Shown: positions 26,616-38,264 of the stretch, piece after piece
Position numbering within the stretch: position 1 is the stretch's first letter
How the letters are laid out: every line of letters begins with the position of its first letter
Source of the DNA: an uncultured Alphaproteobacteria bacterium
GTDB taxonomy: Bacteria; Pseudomonadota; Alphaproteobacteria; Puniceispirillales; UBA1172
Assembly (NCBI GenBank): GCA_958431225.1
Contig: OY288107.1
Location: 879,953-943,952 of the forward strand
Direction: 5' to 3'
Length of the DNA stretch: 64,000 nt
The notes under the pieces: model-generated
Seen by the model: the letters and a program-made list of their open reading frames with translations, nothing else
The model's database searches: none
What the model was told of the DNA's origin: nothing
Program-made: the position numbers and the translations under genes

Positions 26616-28385
26616 ATGAACAATACCTATCGTACCCATTATTGCCACGCTTTGACGCTTAGCGATGTTGGTGCTTCGGTTGTTTTATCGGGGTGGATTC
26701 ACCGCAAACGCGACCATGGGCAGTTGCTGTTTATTGATTTGCGCGACCATTTTGGCATCACCCAAGGCGTGGTGGATGTCTCCGATGCGGATTTTGCGCG
26801 GATTGAAGAAGCGCGGGTCGAATCGGTGGTGCGCATCAAAGGCGAGGTAGTAAAACGCAGTGATGATACCATCAATCCCAATCTGCCCACGGGCGAAGTT
26901 GAGGTGCGGATTGCCGAATTTGAGGTGCTATCCGCCGCTGCATTACTGCCTTTACAGGTTAATGCTGATGAAGATGCCGGGGAGGATACGCGCCTCCGCT
27001 ATCGCTATCTGGATTTACGCCGCCGGCGTCTGCATGACAATATTATGTTGCGGGCAAAAATCATCCAATCTTTGCGGAATCGTATGGTCGCCCAAAATTT
27101 TACCGAATTTCAGACGCCGATTTTGACCGCATCATCCCCCGAAGGCGCGCGCGATTTTTTGGTGCCATCGCGTTTGCATCCCGGGGAGTTTTACGCCCTG
27201 CCCCAAGCCCCGCAACAATTTAAGCAATTGATTATGGTATCGGGGTTTGACCGCTATTTTCAAATCGCCCCCTGTTTCCGCGATGAGGATAGCCGTGCCG
27301 ACCGTAGCCCCGGGGAGTTTTATCAGCTAGACCTAGAAATGAGTTTTGTTGAACAGGAAGATGTGTTTAACGCCGTTGAGCCGGTCATTGCTGGGGTATT
27401 TGAGGAATTTACCGATGCCAAAATCCCCGATACGTTCCCGCGTATTTCTTTTGCCGATGCACTTTTGAAATATGGCACCGATAAGCCCGATTTGCGGTTT
27501 GGGTTAGAAATCCAAGACGTCACCGAGTATTTCCGCGATTCGGGATTTAGCATTTTTGCCAAAGCCGTGGCTGGCGGTGCGGTGGTGCGGGGGGTGCCCG
27601 GGCCCGATTGCGGCAATCGTGCCTTTGCCGACCGCATGAATTCATGGGCGCAAAGCGAAGGCGCACCGGGTATGGGCTATATTATCTATGGCGATGGCGA
27701 AGCACGCGGGCCCGTCGCCAAAGCACTAGGGGCGGAGGCGGCGCTGGCTTTGCGTGATGCGATGGGGTTGAAGGATGGCGATGCGCTGTTTTTTGCTTGT
27801 GCTGAGGCCGGGGCGGCGGCGGCTTTGGCCGGGAAGGCACGGCTGCGTATTGCCCAGGAAAAAGAGCTGGTTGGGGATGGTTATCAATTTTGTTGGATTG
27901 TCGATTTTCCTATGTTTGAGACCAATGCGACCACCGGGGCACTTGAGTTTTCGCACAATCCGTTTTCTATGCCCCAAGGCGGGCTTGATGCCCTCAATAA
28001 TACCGACCCCCTTGAGATTAAGGCGTGGCAATATGATTTGGTTTGTAATGGCATTGAATTATCGTCCGGGGCGATTCGCAACCATCTTCCCGAGGTGATG
28101 TATCGGGCGTTTGAAATTGCTGGCTATCCTGCCGAGGTGGTGGATGCGCAATTCCCGGCGATGATTAATGCGTTTCGTTTTGGTGCGCCGCCGCATGGGG
28201 GGATTGCCCCGGGGATTGACCGCATGGTCATGCTGATTGCTGATGAGCCGAATATCCGTGAGGTGATTCTGTTCCCGATGAATGGCAAAGCCGAAGACTT
28301 AATGATGGGCGCGCCCTCGGCGGTGGAAGATCAACAATTAGCCGAATTGCATATTCGCAAGCAAGTGCCTAAGCCTAGTGTTTAG
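26616..28385 (+). CDS. aspS: Aspartyl-tRNA synthetase
   Basis: 589 residues from ATG 26616, 6 bp after GGAGA; a TTG at 26604 overlaps that site and is unlikely. It is class II: an N-terminal OB anticodon domain ([23 protein letters not shown]), motif 2 ([11 protein letters not shown]) and motif 3 ([14 protein letters not shown]). The bacterial GAD insertion lies between motifs 2 and 3. In many Alphaproteobacteria AspRS is non-discriminating and also charges tRNA-Asn for amidation, but specificity cannot be decided here. The 3' end overlaps convergent cox15 by 11 bp. Confidence 0.96.
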   Translation: MNNTYRTHYCHALTLSDVGASVVLSGWIHRKRDHGQLLFIDLRDHFGITQGVVDVSDADFARIEEARVESVVRIKGEVVKRSDDTINPNLPTGEVEVRIAEFEVLSAAALLPLQVNADEDAGEDTRLRYRYLDLRRRRLHDNIMLRAKIIQSLRNRMVAQNFTEFQTPILTASSPEGARDFLVPSRLHPGEFYALPQAPQQFKQLIMVSGFDRYFQIAPCFRDEDSRADRSPGEFYQLDLEMSFVEQEDVFNAVEPVIAGVFEEFTDAKIPDTFPRISFADALLKYGTDKPDLRFGLEIQDVTEYFRDSGFSIFAKAVAGGAVVRGVPGPDCGNRAFADRMNSWAQSEGAPGMGYIIYGDGEARGPVAKALGAEAALALRDAMGLKDGDALFFACAEAGAAAALAGKARLRIAQEKELVGDGYQFCWIVDFPMFETNATTGALEFSHNPFSMPQGGLDALNNTDPLEIKAWQYDLVCNGIELSSGAIRNHLPEVMYRAFEIAGYPAEVVDAQFPAMINAFRFGAPPHGGIAPGIDRMVMLIADEPNIREVILFPMNGKAEDLMMGAPSAVEDQQLAELHIRKQVPKPSV

Positions 28386-29358
28386 GTGCGCGTTCGTGTG
28401 CCACCCATAATACGCTGACAAGCAAAAATGCGGCACCGGCTTGGTGGAACACGCCTAGGATAAGTGGCACTTGATAAAGTAATGTGGTGATGCCTAGTAA
28501 AAATTGTGCGATGGTTAGGGCTAGCATAATGTTGGGGGCGCGCCCCTGTGTTTTACTTTGATGCCAGAGATTTAGCACTGCCAATACGCTCAATGCCCCT
28601 AGCCAGCGATGGTGGAATTGTGCGGTGGCGGGGTTTTCAAAAAAATCTTTCCAGCCATAAAAGCCGTATTCCGCGGGGATGAAATTGCCGCCCATTAGCG
28701 GGTATTCGTTATAGATGCGCCCGCCATTTAATCCGGCGACCAATGCGCCAGCCAATATGGTGAGGGCGATGCTGGCTAGGGTGAAGCTGGCATTTAGGGG
28801 GGGGAATCTAGCGCATCCGTAGTGTAAATCGGCTAGCGTCCATATCAACATTCCTAGAATCACTAGAGCCAAGCCTAGATGGATGGCTAGGCGATAGGGG
28901 GCGACTTGCGGGGTATCTATTAGCCCCGATTTTACCATCCACCAACCGATGAGACCTTGGCTCGCGCCCAAAATTAGCAAAAATACAAAGCGTGGGTGAT
29001 AAGCACTTGGGATGCGCCCATGCCAATAAAAATAGCATAATGGGGCGATGTAGGCGATGCCGACCAATCTACCCATGATTCGGTGCAAAAATTCCCAGAA
29101 GAAAATCCATTTGAATGCGTCCAAACTCATGCCTTGATTGATGTGTTGGTATTCCGGGGATTGTTGATAAAGCGCGAAAACGCGCGCCCATTCGCCTTCG
29201 CTCAAAGGCGGTAATATCCCCATCAATAGCCGCCATTCTACCATGGAAAGCCCGCTTCCGCTGAGGCGGGTGATGCCGCCGATGCTGATGAGGGCAAAAA
29301 CTAGTCCCGCTATTACTAATAGCCAGATTTTTAATGCAAAAAATGGTTGTTTGTGCAT
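28375..29358 (-). CDS. ctaA: Haem A synthase (COX15/CtaA)
   Basis: 327 residues from ATG 29358 ([15 protein letters not shown]), 7 bp after GGGGG; ATG 29373 is close and a frame from 29505 would run through the groES promoter. The enzyme oxidises haem O to haem A for cytochrome oxidase, in the inner membrane. Eight hydrophobic segments are expected and visible. The haem-ligand regions are recognisable: [29 protein letters not shown] and [12 protein letters not shown], followed by [13 protein letters not shown]. It lies between aspS (convergent) and the groES promoter. Confidence 0.93.
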   Translation of the reverse strand: MHKQPFFALKIWLLVIAGLVFALISIGGITRLSGSGLSMVEWRLLMGILPPLSEGEWARVFALYQQSPEYQHINQGMSLDAFKWIFFWEFLHRIMGRLVGIAYIAPLCYFYWHGRIPSAYHPRFVFLLILGASQGLIGWWMVKSGLIDTPQVAPYRLAIHLGLALVILGMLIWTLADLHYGCARFPPLNASFTLASIALTILAGALVAGLNGGRIYNEYPLMGGNFIPAEYGFYGWKDFFENPATAQFHHRWLGALSVLAVLNLWHQSKTQGRAPNIMLALTIAQFLLGITTLLYQVPLILGVFHQAGAAFLLVSVLWVAHERAPKH

Positions 29359-29428
29359 GTGTTTTGCCCCCATACCCACGCCAATAGCAAAAGCCACGAC
29401 AAAATGCGAAATAAATTTTCGTTGATAC

Positions 29429-29457
29429 CTTGACAGATGCGGTGGATGCCCCCATAT
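29429..29457 (+). promoter_or_regulatory. Heat-shock sigma-32-type promoter of groES-groEL
   Basis: CTTGAC (29429-29434), a 15-bp spacer and CCCCATAT (29450-29457) match the RpoH consensus (CTTGAA and CCCCATNT) well. The site is 70 bp before groES and inside no gene if ctaA starts at 29358. This predicts heat-shock induction through RpoH. Confidence 0.75.
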
Positions 29458-29469
29458 AGCCTCTATGTT

Positions 29470-29487
29470 AGCACTTATTAAAGTGCT
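29470..29487 (+). promoter_or_regulatory. Inverted repeat in the groES leader
   Basis: AGCACTT-ATTA-AAGTGCT lies between the heat-shock promoter and groES. It recalls half-sites of the CIRCE operator bound by HrcA (TTAGCACTC...GAGTGCTAA) but has a 4-bp rather than a 9-bp spacer, so HrcA binding is doubtful. It could instead be an mRNA hairpin in the 5' leader. Confidence 0.45.
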
Positions 29488-29527
29488 TCCATGTGAAATG
29501 AACAATTTTTGATGAGGAGACTTGGCT

Positions 29528-31541
<2,014 letters not shown>

Positions 31542-31568
31542 CGCCGAACGCTGTGTTTGAAATGGAAA

Positions 31569-31602
31569 AGTCAGGGGATTTTAAATCCTCTGGCTTTTTT
31601 TT
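31569..31602 (+). terminator. Rho-independent terminator of groES-groEL
   Basis: Stem AGTCAGGGGATT with AATCCTCTGGCT (12 pairs, two of them G-T), a TTA loop and an eight-T run at 31595-31602. It lies 27 bp after the groEL stop and immediately before element D. Confidence 0.9.
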
Positions 31603-31879
31603 ATGGGGGATTTCATCCCCCAAACCCCCTGAGCGGGGAACGCCCCGCCGCGTATTTTTGGTGCTTGCCACGGCACCCTGCGCCCCTTCTTTATGGCAAG
31701 TGCTGATTTTTCCAAATTAAAATGAAAGAATCACCCAAACACGCGCCCCGCGAGGAATTTTTACGAATCCATAGCGCTCATCGGTTGCAAAAGAATGGGG
31801 CGCAGTTCGTTACGGCATACGCCAAAAATTCGCTCCGCCGCGTTCGGCGGTCGGGGGGTTTGGGGGGTGAAACCCCCAT
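31603..31879 (+). repeat. Palindromic interspersed element, copy D (internally deleted)
   Basis: This lies in the 341-base convergent gap between groEL and the helicase gene, directly after the groEL terminator. Left hairpins are GGGGGATTTCATCCCCC and GCGGGG-AACG-CCCCGC. Right hairpins on the minus strand are GGGGGT-TTC-ACCCCC and CCGCCG-AACG-CGGCGG. It is 277 bp long, not ~350. The stretch from the inner end of the left arm through the ATGGGGGC-AA-GCCCCCAT hairpin is missing, and the left arm joins the core at a TGCGCCC word present at both sides of the missing segment in copies A and C. No gene is visible. Confidence 0.9.
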
Positions 31880-31882
31880 ATA

Positions 31883-34639
31883 TTAAGAAAAGAATTTTTG
31901 TGTTTCTTTTATAGCTTCTGCTAAACCGCATCTGATTATTGGTGTTCCTTTTGGGAATGCGCTAGTTAGTTGTTTTGGTAGTTTATTGTCTAGCATGATG
32001 AAGATGCCTTTGTCGGTTTCTTGGCGAATTAGGCGACCGAAGGCTTGGCGTAGTTTCATGCGGGTTTGGCGGTCGCTCCATGATTTGCTCCCGAATTTTT
32101 GGCTTCGTGCTTTGAATAGTATATTTGGGACTGGTCGGGGGACGCGGTCGAATATGATTAGGCGTAGGGCTTCTCCTGGGACGTCTATGCCATCGCGTAG
32201 GGCATCAACGCCTAACAGGCATGAATTGGGCTCGGCGTGGAAAATTTGAATTAGTGTATTTCTATGCATATTGTCTATGTGTTGGGCGTATAGGGGTAAT
32301 CCTGCTTTTGCTAATTCTGTCGCTAAACCGCGGTGGACGTCTTTTAGGCGTTTTATGGCGGTGAATAGACCTAGCGCGCCGCCCCCTGACGCTTGCATTA
32401 ATTGCGCCATCGCCCCTCCTACTTGATTCGTATCGTCGCGGTTGCAATCATTTATTATGAACACTCTGGCTTGTTGGCTGTAATCAAAGGGCGATGCTAC
32501 TGAGGCTTGGTGGGGGTTGTGGTCTAAATGGCTCGCGCCAGTTAGGCGGTTTGCTATTTCCCATGCTTTTTCATCGGGGTTTTCGTTTTCTAAATCCTCG
32601 CGGTCGGTTAGGGTTGCTGAGGTGATGACTACGCCTTTGGCTTGGCTCAAAACATGGTCGTGGAAGGGGCGCGATGGATCTATCCAGCGGCGGTGGATGC
32701 CTATATCCTCGCCGCCTTGTCTTTTAGTTGCTTCTAGCCAATCTACAAAGTCGCTATCACCGCTATCGGTGTCGCCGCTAGTTTCAATGTCTTCAAGGAG
32801 TTCAATCCACTCCTTCAACGGACCATAGGCGTAGCGCATTAAGCCTCTTGCCGCGCCTTCGATGGGCCGTCTTGTTTCGCTGTCGAGATTCACGTTTTCG
32901 TCCTCTAGCATGTCTTTGAGGCGGTCGGCTAATTGCGTCAGGGGTTTGGCTAGGGTGATGAGAGCTTCGCGCAACGGGGGGATGAGGGGGGTGAGTTGCG
33001 GGTCTAATGGCGTTAGGGCTACTTCTAAACTATAGGGGCTTTTGGGGTTGTCGGTGCGCGCATAGATGACTTGGCGGGCGGTGTGAAAAAATTCTTCTAC
33101 GATGCCTTGGGGGGTGTTTTTGGTTAGGCGTTGGCGCCAGTTGCTTGTTGGTAGGATTTCTGCGGCGCTCATGGCTTCTTCTAAATGTTGCATGGCAGTG
33201 CTTCCATCGGGCAATAAATTGCCTATGCGTTGGCGGATTCCCCGTAAGCGGCTAAGGGATTGGCGGGTTTCATTGCCGCGAATCCAGCGTCTTAGGTCGG
33301 CGGTTTCGGCGGCGGTGAAGGCGGCGGCGAAGGCGCTGTCGGCGGCTTCAAATAAATGATGTCCTTCGTCAAAAATATAATGGCTGATGCGTTGGGCTTC
33401 GGCGTTGGGTGTGAGACTGGCGGTGAGGTTTTGTATGACGGCGTTGATTATCACTAGGGCGTGATTGGTTATGACGATGTCGCTGTGTTGGGCGCGGGCG
33501 TGGCTTGCCCTAACATAGCATTTGCGGTAGTGCTTGCATGCTGAATGGATGCATTCGCCGCGGCGGTCGGCTAGCCCTAGGGTCAAGTGCCGGTCGAATA
33601 AATCGCTAAGCCATCCCGGAAAGCGTGCGCCATATAAATCGCCATCGCCGCTTGCCTCCGCCCAACGCGCCATTAGTCCGAGGGCGATGGTGTTTTCTGG
33701 GGTAGCGGGGGCGGTGATTAGGGCTTCTTCTAGATTCAATAAGCATAGGTAATTTTCGCGCCCTTTGAGGATGGTTACGCGTTTGTCGCGGGTCTCAGAG
33801 TCGGGATAAAGGCGCGTTATTTCGCTGGCGATTTGGTGTTGGAGATTTTTGGTATAGGTGGAAATCCATACGGGGGCGGTGTTGGTCTCTGTCCATAGGG
33901 TGGCGGGGGCTAGGTAGCCGATGGTTTTGCCAGTGCCGGTGCCGGCTTCGGCTAGGACTAGTTGCGGGTTTTCGACGCTATTTGGCGTGAAGGCGGGGAT
34001 GAGGCTGTCGGTGTAAAGGCGTTGTCCTTCGCGGGTTTCGGCGCCGCGCCCGAGCATATCATTGAGGCGCGTTTGCGCTTGGGCTTGGGTGATGGCGCTG
34101 TGTCCGCTTGGCGGTGCCGGGGTGAAATCGGCGATCTCATCAAGGCGTGTCCATATTGCCGCATCGTTGACCTGAGGCGGTGCGCGGCTTACTTCCATAT
34201 TGAGCGCATCTAGCACCATGGGCCCCCAACTCCAACCGCCTTGTGCCATGAAACGTGCGAATTTTGCGGTGGTTTGTTTTTCCCTCGTTTCGGCAATTTG
34301 CCCGAGCAAGGTTGCGGCGATGGCAGGCAGGAGTTGGGCTTGGGATTCGGCAGTGTCGCTGTAATCTAACCCCAAAAAACTGGCAAGACCTATGGGGGTG
34401 GGGACGACAAAACGGGCGGGATGCTGAAACGCGAATAATTCCAATACGTCTAGCCCGTCAATATGGGCGCGCCCTAGCCGTGTCGCGCACCAACGTCTGT
34501 GACAACACAGCACGGCTTGGTGGTCTAGCCTTTGCTTGGCGTCTTGGGACGTGATGGCTTCAATATCCCCATCAACGTCAATCCATATCACGCCTTGGGC
34601 ATAAGGCAGTAGCACCGCTAATTTTGGAAGCAAGGGCAT
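31883..34639 (-). CDS. DinG/XPD-like ATP-dependent DNA helicase
   Basis: 918 residues from ATG 34639; a frame from 34696 would overlap the lysS start. Superfamily 2 motifs are present: Walker A LAEAGTGTGKT, the DEAH-like box IFDEGHH and motif VI QAFGRLIRQ. Four cysteines lie between motifs Ia and II (NYLCLLN, then ECIHSACKHYRKC), matching the 4Fe-4S domain of XPD/DinG helicases, which unwind 5'-3' and resolve R-loops or damaged forks. The N-terminal ~200 residues precede the helicase core and have no recognisable nuclease motif. The last ~600 bp are C/A-rich on the coding strand. Confidence 0.88.
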   Translation of the reverse strand: MPLLPKLAVLLPYAQGVIWIDVDGDIEAITSQDAKQRLDHQAVLCCHRRWCATRLGRAHIDGLDVLELFAFQHPARFVVPTPIGLASFLGLDYSDTAESQAQLLPAIAATLLGQIAETREKQTTAKFARFMAQGGWSWGPMVLDALNMEVSRAPPQVNDAAIWTRLDEIADFTPAPPSGHSAITQAQAQTRLNDMLGRGAETREGQRLYTDSLIPAFTPNSVENPQLVLAEAGTGTGKTIGYLAPATLWTETNTAPVWISTYTKNLQHQIASEITRLYPDSETRDKRVTILKGRENYLCLLNLEEALITAPATPENTIALGLMARWAEASGDGDLYGARFPGWLSDLFDRHLTLGLADRRGECIHSACKHYRKCYVRASHARAQHSDIVITNHALVIINAVIQNLTASLTPNAEAQRISHYIFDEGHHLFEAADSAFAAAFTAAETADLRRWIRGNETRQSLSRLRGIRQRIGNLLPDGSTAMQHLEEAMSAAEILPTSNWRQRLTKNTPQGIVEEFFHTARQVIYARTDNPKSPYSLEVALTPLDPQLTPLIPPLREALITLAKPLTQLADRLKDMLEDENVNLDSETRRPIEGAARGLMRYAYGPLKEWIELLEDIETSGDTDSGDSDFVDWLEATKRQGGEDIGIHRRWIDPSRPFHDHVLSQAKGVVITSATLTDREDLENENPDEKAWEIANRLTGASHLDHNPHQASVASPFDYSQQARVFIINDCNRDDTNQVGGAMAQLMQASGGGALGLFTAIKRLKDVHRGLATELAKAGLPLYAQHIDNMHRNTLIQIFHAEPNSCLLGVDALRDGIDVPGEALRLIIFDRVPRPVPNILFKARSQKFGSKSWSDRQTRMKLRQAFGRLIRQETDKGIFIMLDNKLPKQLTSAFPKGTPIIRCGLAEAIKETQKFFS

Positions 34640-34685
34640 GAGTATTAGAACAAGTCCTTTTCTTTTCACGCCAATCGGCGTATCA

Positions 34686-36320
34686 ATGGCAACCATGAAT
34701 GAATCGCAACATACTATACTATCACAAGCATCCGTGCAATATAAGGCACTCGGCGAAGATGCGAAAGCGTGGGTTTTTACGGAAGCCCGTGAATTGTTGG
34801 CGCGCCTTAAGGGTGTGGGACGTGGGGATGCGGGTGATGCGGTGATTTTTGAGACGGGTTATGGGCCTTCGGGGTTGCCGCATATTGGCACTTTTGGTGA
34901 GGTGGTGCGGACGTCCATGGTGCGCCATGCGTTTGAGCTATTAAGCGGGCGCCCGACGCGGTTGATTTGTTTTTCGGATGATATGGATGGCTTGCGTAAA
35001 GTGCCGGATAATGTGCCTAATCGTGCGTTATTGGAAAAACATTTGGGGAAACCGCTGACGCAAGTGCCTGACCCTTTTGAAAAATACGAAAGTTTTGGTG
35101 CGCATAATAACGCACGTTTGCGCGCCTTTTTAGATGGGTTTGGTTTTGATTATGAATTTTTATCGGCGAGCGACTGTTATCAATCCGGGCGGTTTGATGG
35201 GGCATTAAAAAAAATCTTGGAAAATTATGAGCGCATCATGCAGGTGATGCTGCCGAGTTTGGGGGCGGAACGCCAAGCGACTTATAGTCCGTTTTTGCCG
35301 ATTTGTCCGAAAACCGGGGCGGTGTTGCAGGTGGTAATTACCGATACGGACGCTGAAGCCGGGCAGATTTTTTATGATGACCCTAATACAGGGGAGGCGA
35401 TGGCTACGGGGATTACTGGCGGGCAGGTTAAACTGCAGTGGAAATGCGATTGGGCGATGCGTTGGTATGCGCTCGGGGTGGATTATGAGATGAGTGGCAA
35501 GGATTTGAGCGAATCGGTAAAATTATCGTCAAAAATCGCGTCCATTTTAGGCGGGGTGGCGCCGGCGGGGTTTTCGTATGAATTGTTTTTGGACCAAAAT
35601 GGTGAGAAAATTTCTAAATCGCGCGGTAATGGGTTGAGCGTGGAGGAATGGCTGACTTATGGTACGGCGGAATCGTTAAAATTATTTATGTTTCAGCAGC
35701 CCCGCCGTGCCAAAAAACTTTATTTTGATGTGGTGCCGAAAATGGTGGATGATTATTTTTCGCACCTTAAAGCTTTTGGCGCACAGGATGCGGCGGCACG
35801 GCTGGAAAATCCGGTTTGGCATATCCATGCTGGCGCGCCCCCTGAAATTGATATGCCGATTAGTTTTGCGCTCCTGCTCAATCTGGCGGGGGTTTGTCAA
35901 GCCGACAATGCCGATGTCATCTGGGGGTATTTGGCGCAATATGCCCCTGATGCAAGCCCGGCAACGCATCCGGCATTGGCACGGCTGGTGGATTATGCGG
36001 TGGTCTATTACCGCGACCGCATCGCGCCCAATAAAACCTATCGCGCGCCTAGTGTTGCCGAATCTGAATTGCTGATGGCATTGGCGGATGCTTTGGCGGG
36101 GCTGGATGCTGATGCCGGGGCGGAGGAGATTCAAAGCGTGGTGTTTGCTATTGGTAAGGAGGCCGGGTATGCGCCGTTGCGGGGCTGGTTCTTGTGTCTT
36201 TATGAAGTATTATTGGGGCAAGCGGAAGGGCCGCGTATGGGGTCATTTATTCGGCTTTATGGGATTGCGGCGAGCGCGGATTTATTGCGCCGTGCCGCTA
36301 GTGGCGCGCTAGCAGGGTAG
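34686..36320 (+). CDS. lysS: Lysyl-tRNA synthetase, class I
   Basis: 544 residues from ATG 34686; 34695 and 34638 (with a GGAAG site 7 bp upstream) are alternatives. This is the class I enzyme, common in Alphaproteobacteria and archaea, not the class II form. The HIGH-like motif is GPSGLPHIGTFGEV and the KMSKS equivalent is EKISKSRGNGLS. SDDMDGLRKVPDN and the TDTDAEAGQIF region are typical. It is divergent from the helicase gene and is followed by pyrD after 2 bp. Confidence 0.95.
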   Translation: MATMNESQHTILSQASVQYKALGEDAKAWVFTEARELLARLKGVGRGDAGDAVIFETGYGPSGLPHIGTFGEVVRTSMVRHAFELLSGRPTRLICFSDDMDGLRKVPDNVPNRALLEKHLGKPLTQVPDPFEKYESFGAHNNARLRAFLDGFGFDYEFLSASDCYQSGRFDGALKKILENYERIMQVMLPSLGAERQATYSPFLPICPKTGAVLQVVITDTDAEAGQIFYDDPNTGEAMATGITGGQVKLQWKCDWAMRWYALGVDYEMSGKDLSESVKLSSKIASILGGVAPAGFSYELFLDQNGEKISKSRGNGLSVEEWLTYGTAESLKLFMFQQPRRAKKLYFDVVPKMVDDYFSHLKAFGAQDAAARLENPVWHIHAGAPPEIDMPISFALLLNLAGVCQADNADVIWGYLAQYAPDASPATHPALARLVDYAVVYYRDRIAPNKTYRAPSVAESELLMALADALAGLDADAGAEEIQSVVFAIGKEAGYAPLRGWFLCLYEVLLGQAEGPRMGSFIRLYGIAASADLLRRAASGALAG

Positions 36321-36322
36321 TT

Positions 36323-37411
36323 ATGTTGAGCCAGATTGCTATGGGATTGGCGCGGATTTTGCCAGCTGAGACGGCGCATCGTTTTGCTATTTTTTGTCTG
36401 AAACATCGCCTAACCCCCCATTATCGCGCGCGACCATCGCCGCGCCTTCAACAAGAGATTTTTGGGATGGTTTTCGCTAATCCTCTTGGTTTGGCGGCGG
36501 GGTTTGATAAGAATGCCGAAGCCATTTTGGGGGCGGGGCGGCTGGGATTTGGTTTTAGCGAATGCGGCACCATTACCCCGCGCCCGCAAGCGGGCAATGC
36601 TGCCCCCCGGGTTTTTCGTCTGCGTGCTGATGCGGCGGTGATCAATCGCTATGGCTTTAATAATCATGGGGCAGAGGTCGCCGCCGCCAATTTGGCGCGC
36701 CAACGCCCGCACGCGCTTATTCCTATCGGCATCAATATCGGGGCGAATAAAGCTAGTGCTGACCGCGTTAAAGATTACCATGATGCCGCGATGCGCCTTG
36801 GGGAATTTGCCGATTATTTGACCATCAATGTATCCTCCCCCAATACGCCCCATCTACGCGATTTGCAGACGCCTAAAATGTTGGGGGAGATTATGGCGGC
36901 GGTGCGGGCAGGGCTAGTGGCGGCGGGGGGGCGTGATGTGCCGATATTGGTAAAATTGTCGCCGGATATGTGCGAGCATGATTTTATTGCTGTGCTTGAA
37001 GCTTTGTCCGATTTAGGGGCGGCGGGGGTGATTTTGACCAATACCACCATTAAACGTCCGCAAAATCTAACGGCACCGGCGCGGGGTGAGGCTGGCGGGC
37101 TTTCGGGGGCGCCTTTATTATGGGCTTCTACCGAATGGCTGGTGTTGGCGCGGCGTTATTTGGGGGCAGATCTGGTGCTGGTTGGGGTTGGCGGGGTTGA
37201 TTCGGCCGCCGCCGCTTATGCTAAAATTTTGGCAGGCGCGAGCCTTGTGCAGCTTTATACCGCCCTCGCTTTGCAAGGTCCGCACCTGCCGCGGCGGATT
37301 ATTAATGGCTTGGATGCGCATTTGGCGCGCGATGGCACCGATATTAGCGGGGCGCGGGGGCAAGCCAAAACCGCCGCCGAAGCTTTTGCTATCAGTGATA
37401 ACAGCACCTAA
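36323..37411 (+). CDS. pyrD: Dihydroorotate dehydrogenase (quinone), class 2
   Basis: 362 residues. Class 2 PyrD oxidises dihydroorotate to orotate and passes electrons to quinone. An amphipathic N-terminal helix (ARILPAETAHRFAIFCLK) docks on the membrane. The FMN barrel contains FANPLGLAAGFDKNAE, the catalytic-Ser loop TINVSSPNTPHLRDLQ and ILTNTTIKRP. It starts 2 bp after the lysS stop, so the two are co-transcribed. It faces a short convergent gene across 5 bp. Confidence 0.95.
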   Translation: MLSQIAMGLARILPAETAHRFAIFCLKHRLTPHYRARPSPRLQQEIFGMVFANPLGLAAGFDKNAEAILGAGRLGFGFSECGTITPRPQAGNAAPRVFRLRADAAVINRYGFNNHGAEVAAANLARQRPHALIPIGINIGANKASADRVKDYHDAAMRLGEFADYLTINVSSPNTPHLRDLQTPKMLGEIMAAVRAGLVAAGGRDVPILVKLSPDMCEHDFIAVLEALSDLGAAGVILTNTTIKRPQNLTAPARGEAGGLSGAPLLWASTEWLVLARRYLGADLVLVGVGGVDSAAAAYAKILAGASLVQLYTALALQGPHLPRRIINGLDAHLARDGTDISGARGQAKTAAEAFAISDNST

Positions 37412-37416
37412 GATGC

Positions 37417-37752
37417 CTATTGAATTTGTTTGAGTTTTTGTAGGGCGCGGTGGAAGCGTGAGAATGGGAATGGGGCGGAGGGTTCGCGTAGCTCATTCGG
37501 GGCGAAACTGTCGGTATCTTGGCAGGCGAGCATGGCGGTGCTCCGCAACACCGAGGCAAAACTTTCATCGCCATTATACGCATCGTCTATTTCGCTGAGA
37601 ATTTCGTCAAGCGTTTTTAGCTCTTCACGCGCTAACTCATCTATAATATCCCAAAATACTTTTTCCAGATTGAGCGTGGTGCGTTTGTCTTGACGAATGA
37701 CATTGCGTCTAATTTTTTCGAGAGGATTGTCGTTTGATTCAAGCATGGTCAT
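37417..37752 (-). CDS. Ribbon-helix-helix domain protein
   Basis: 111 residues. The segment RRNVIRQDKRTTLNLEKVFWDIIDELA, followed by LKTLDEILSEIDDA and FASVLRSTAML, matches the short alphaproteobacterial ribbon-helix-helix family (RHH_4), often annotated as arylsulfate sulfotransferase-like or unknown. Such proteins are presumed DNA-binding dimers. A ~40-residue tail beyond the usual domain is unassigned. The second Met (37746) could be the start. It is monocistronic and leftward, divergent from rpmB. Confidence 0.75.
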   Translation of the reverse strand: MTMLESNDNPLEKIRRNVIRQDKRTTLNLEKVFWDIIDELAREELKTLDEILSEIDDAYNGDESFASVLRSTAMLACQDTDSFAPNELREPSAPFPFSRFHRALQKLKQIQ

Positions 37753-37935
37753 CAGGCGGGTCCTTTCATATAGTAAATGCGCCCTATCTTTTGGGTTATA
37801 GGCTATTTCAAAAATGGATTGCTATCCTAGCACTTTTTGCTAAAATTACCATTGCCTTTGCCAAAAAAAAAGAAAATATAGGGGCTTGACTTAATGGGGG
37901 ATGATGAGGTAGAAGCCCCCCCTAAGACGCAAAAC

Positions 37936-37957
37936 TGCGAATCATTTGCGAATCATT
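37936..37957 (+). repeat. Two perfect adjacent copies of TGCGAATCATT upstream of rpmB
   Basis: The direct repeat sits 13 bp before the rpmB start and just upstream of its AAGGAG site. Each unit contains a GANTC word (GAATC). A TTGACT hexamer lies about 45 bp further upstream (37886-37891) with no convincing -10, so the promoter is not assigned. Confidence 0.6.
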
Positions 37958-37970
37958 AAGGAGTTGGGAT

Positions 37971-38264
37971 ATGTCGCGCCGATGTGAATTGACAGGTAAA
38001 GGGGTGATGGTTGGTAATAATGTCAGCCATGCCAATAACCGCACGCGGCGGCGGTTTTTGCCGAATCTGCAACACTCTTCTATGCTCAGCGATGCGTTGG
38101 GGCAGATGGTGTCGTTTCGTGTTTCCACGCGGGCTATACGCACTGTGGAAAAATCTGGGGGCATTGATGCGTTTCTGCTCGGTGCCAAAGATGCCGATTT
38201 GAGCGCGCATGCACGGCGTACGAAACGGGCGATTCGTGCCGCGCTTGCTGGTGCTTCGGCTTAA
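37971..38264 (+). CDS. rpmB: 50S ribosomal protein L28
   Basis: 97 residues, the length usual for alphaproteobacterial bL28. [22 protein letters not shown] is the characteristic start, followed by RRRFLPNLQ and a basic C-terminus. AAGGAG precedes the ATG at 8 bp. Its stop abuts the convergent cobT stop. Confidence 0.97.
   Translation: MSRRCELTGKGVMVGNNVSHANNRTRRRFLPNLQHSSMLSDALGQMVSFRVSTRAIRTVEKSGGIDAFLLGAKDADLSAHARRTKRAIRAALAGASA

Noticed and set aside
29470..29487. CIRCE operator (HrcA)
   Set aside because: Half-sites resemble CIRCE but the spacer is 4 bp instead of 9 bp, so I describe it only as an inverted repeat.
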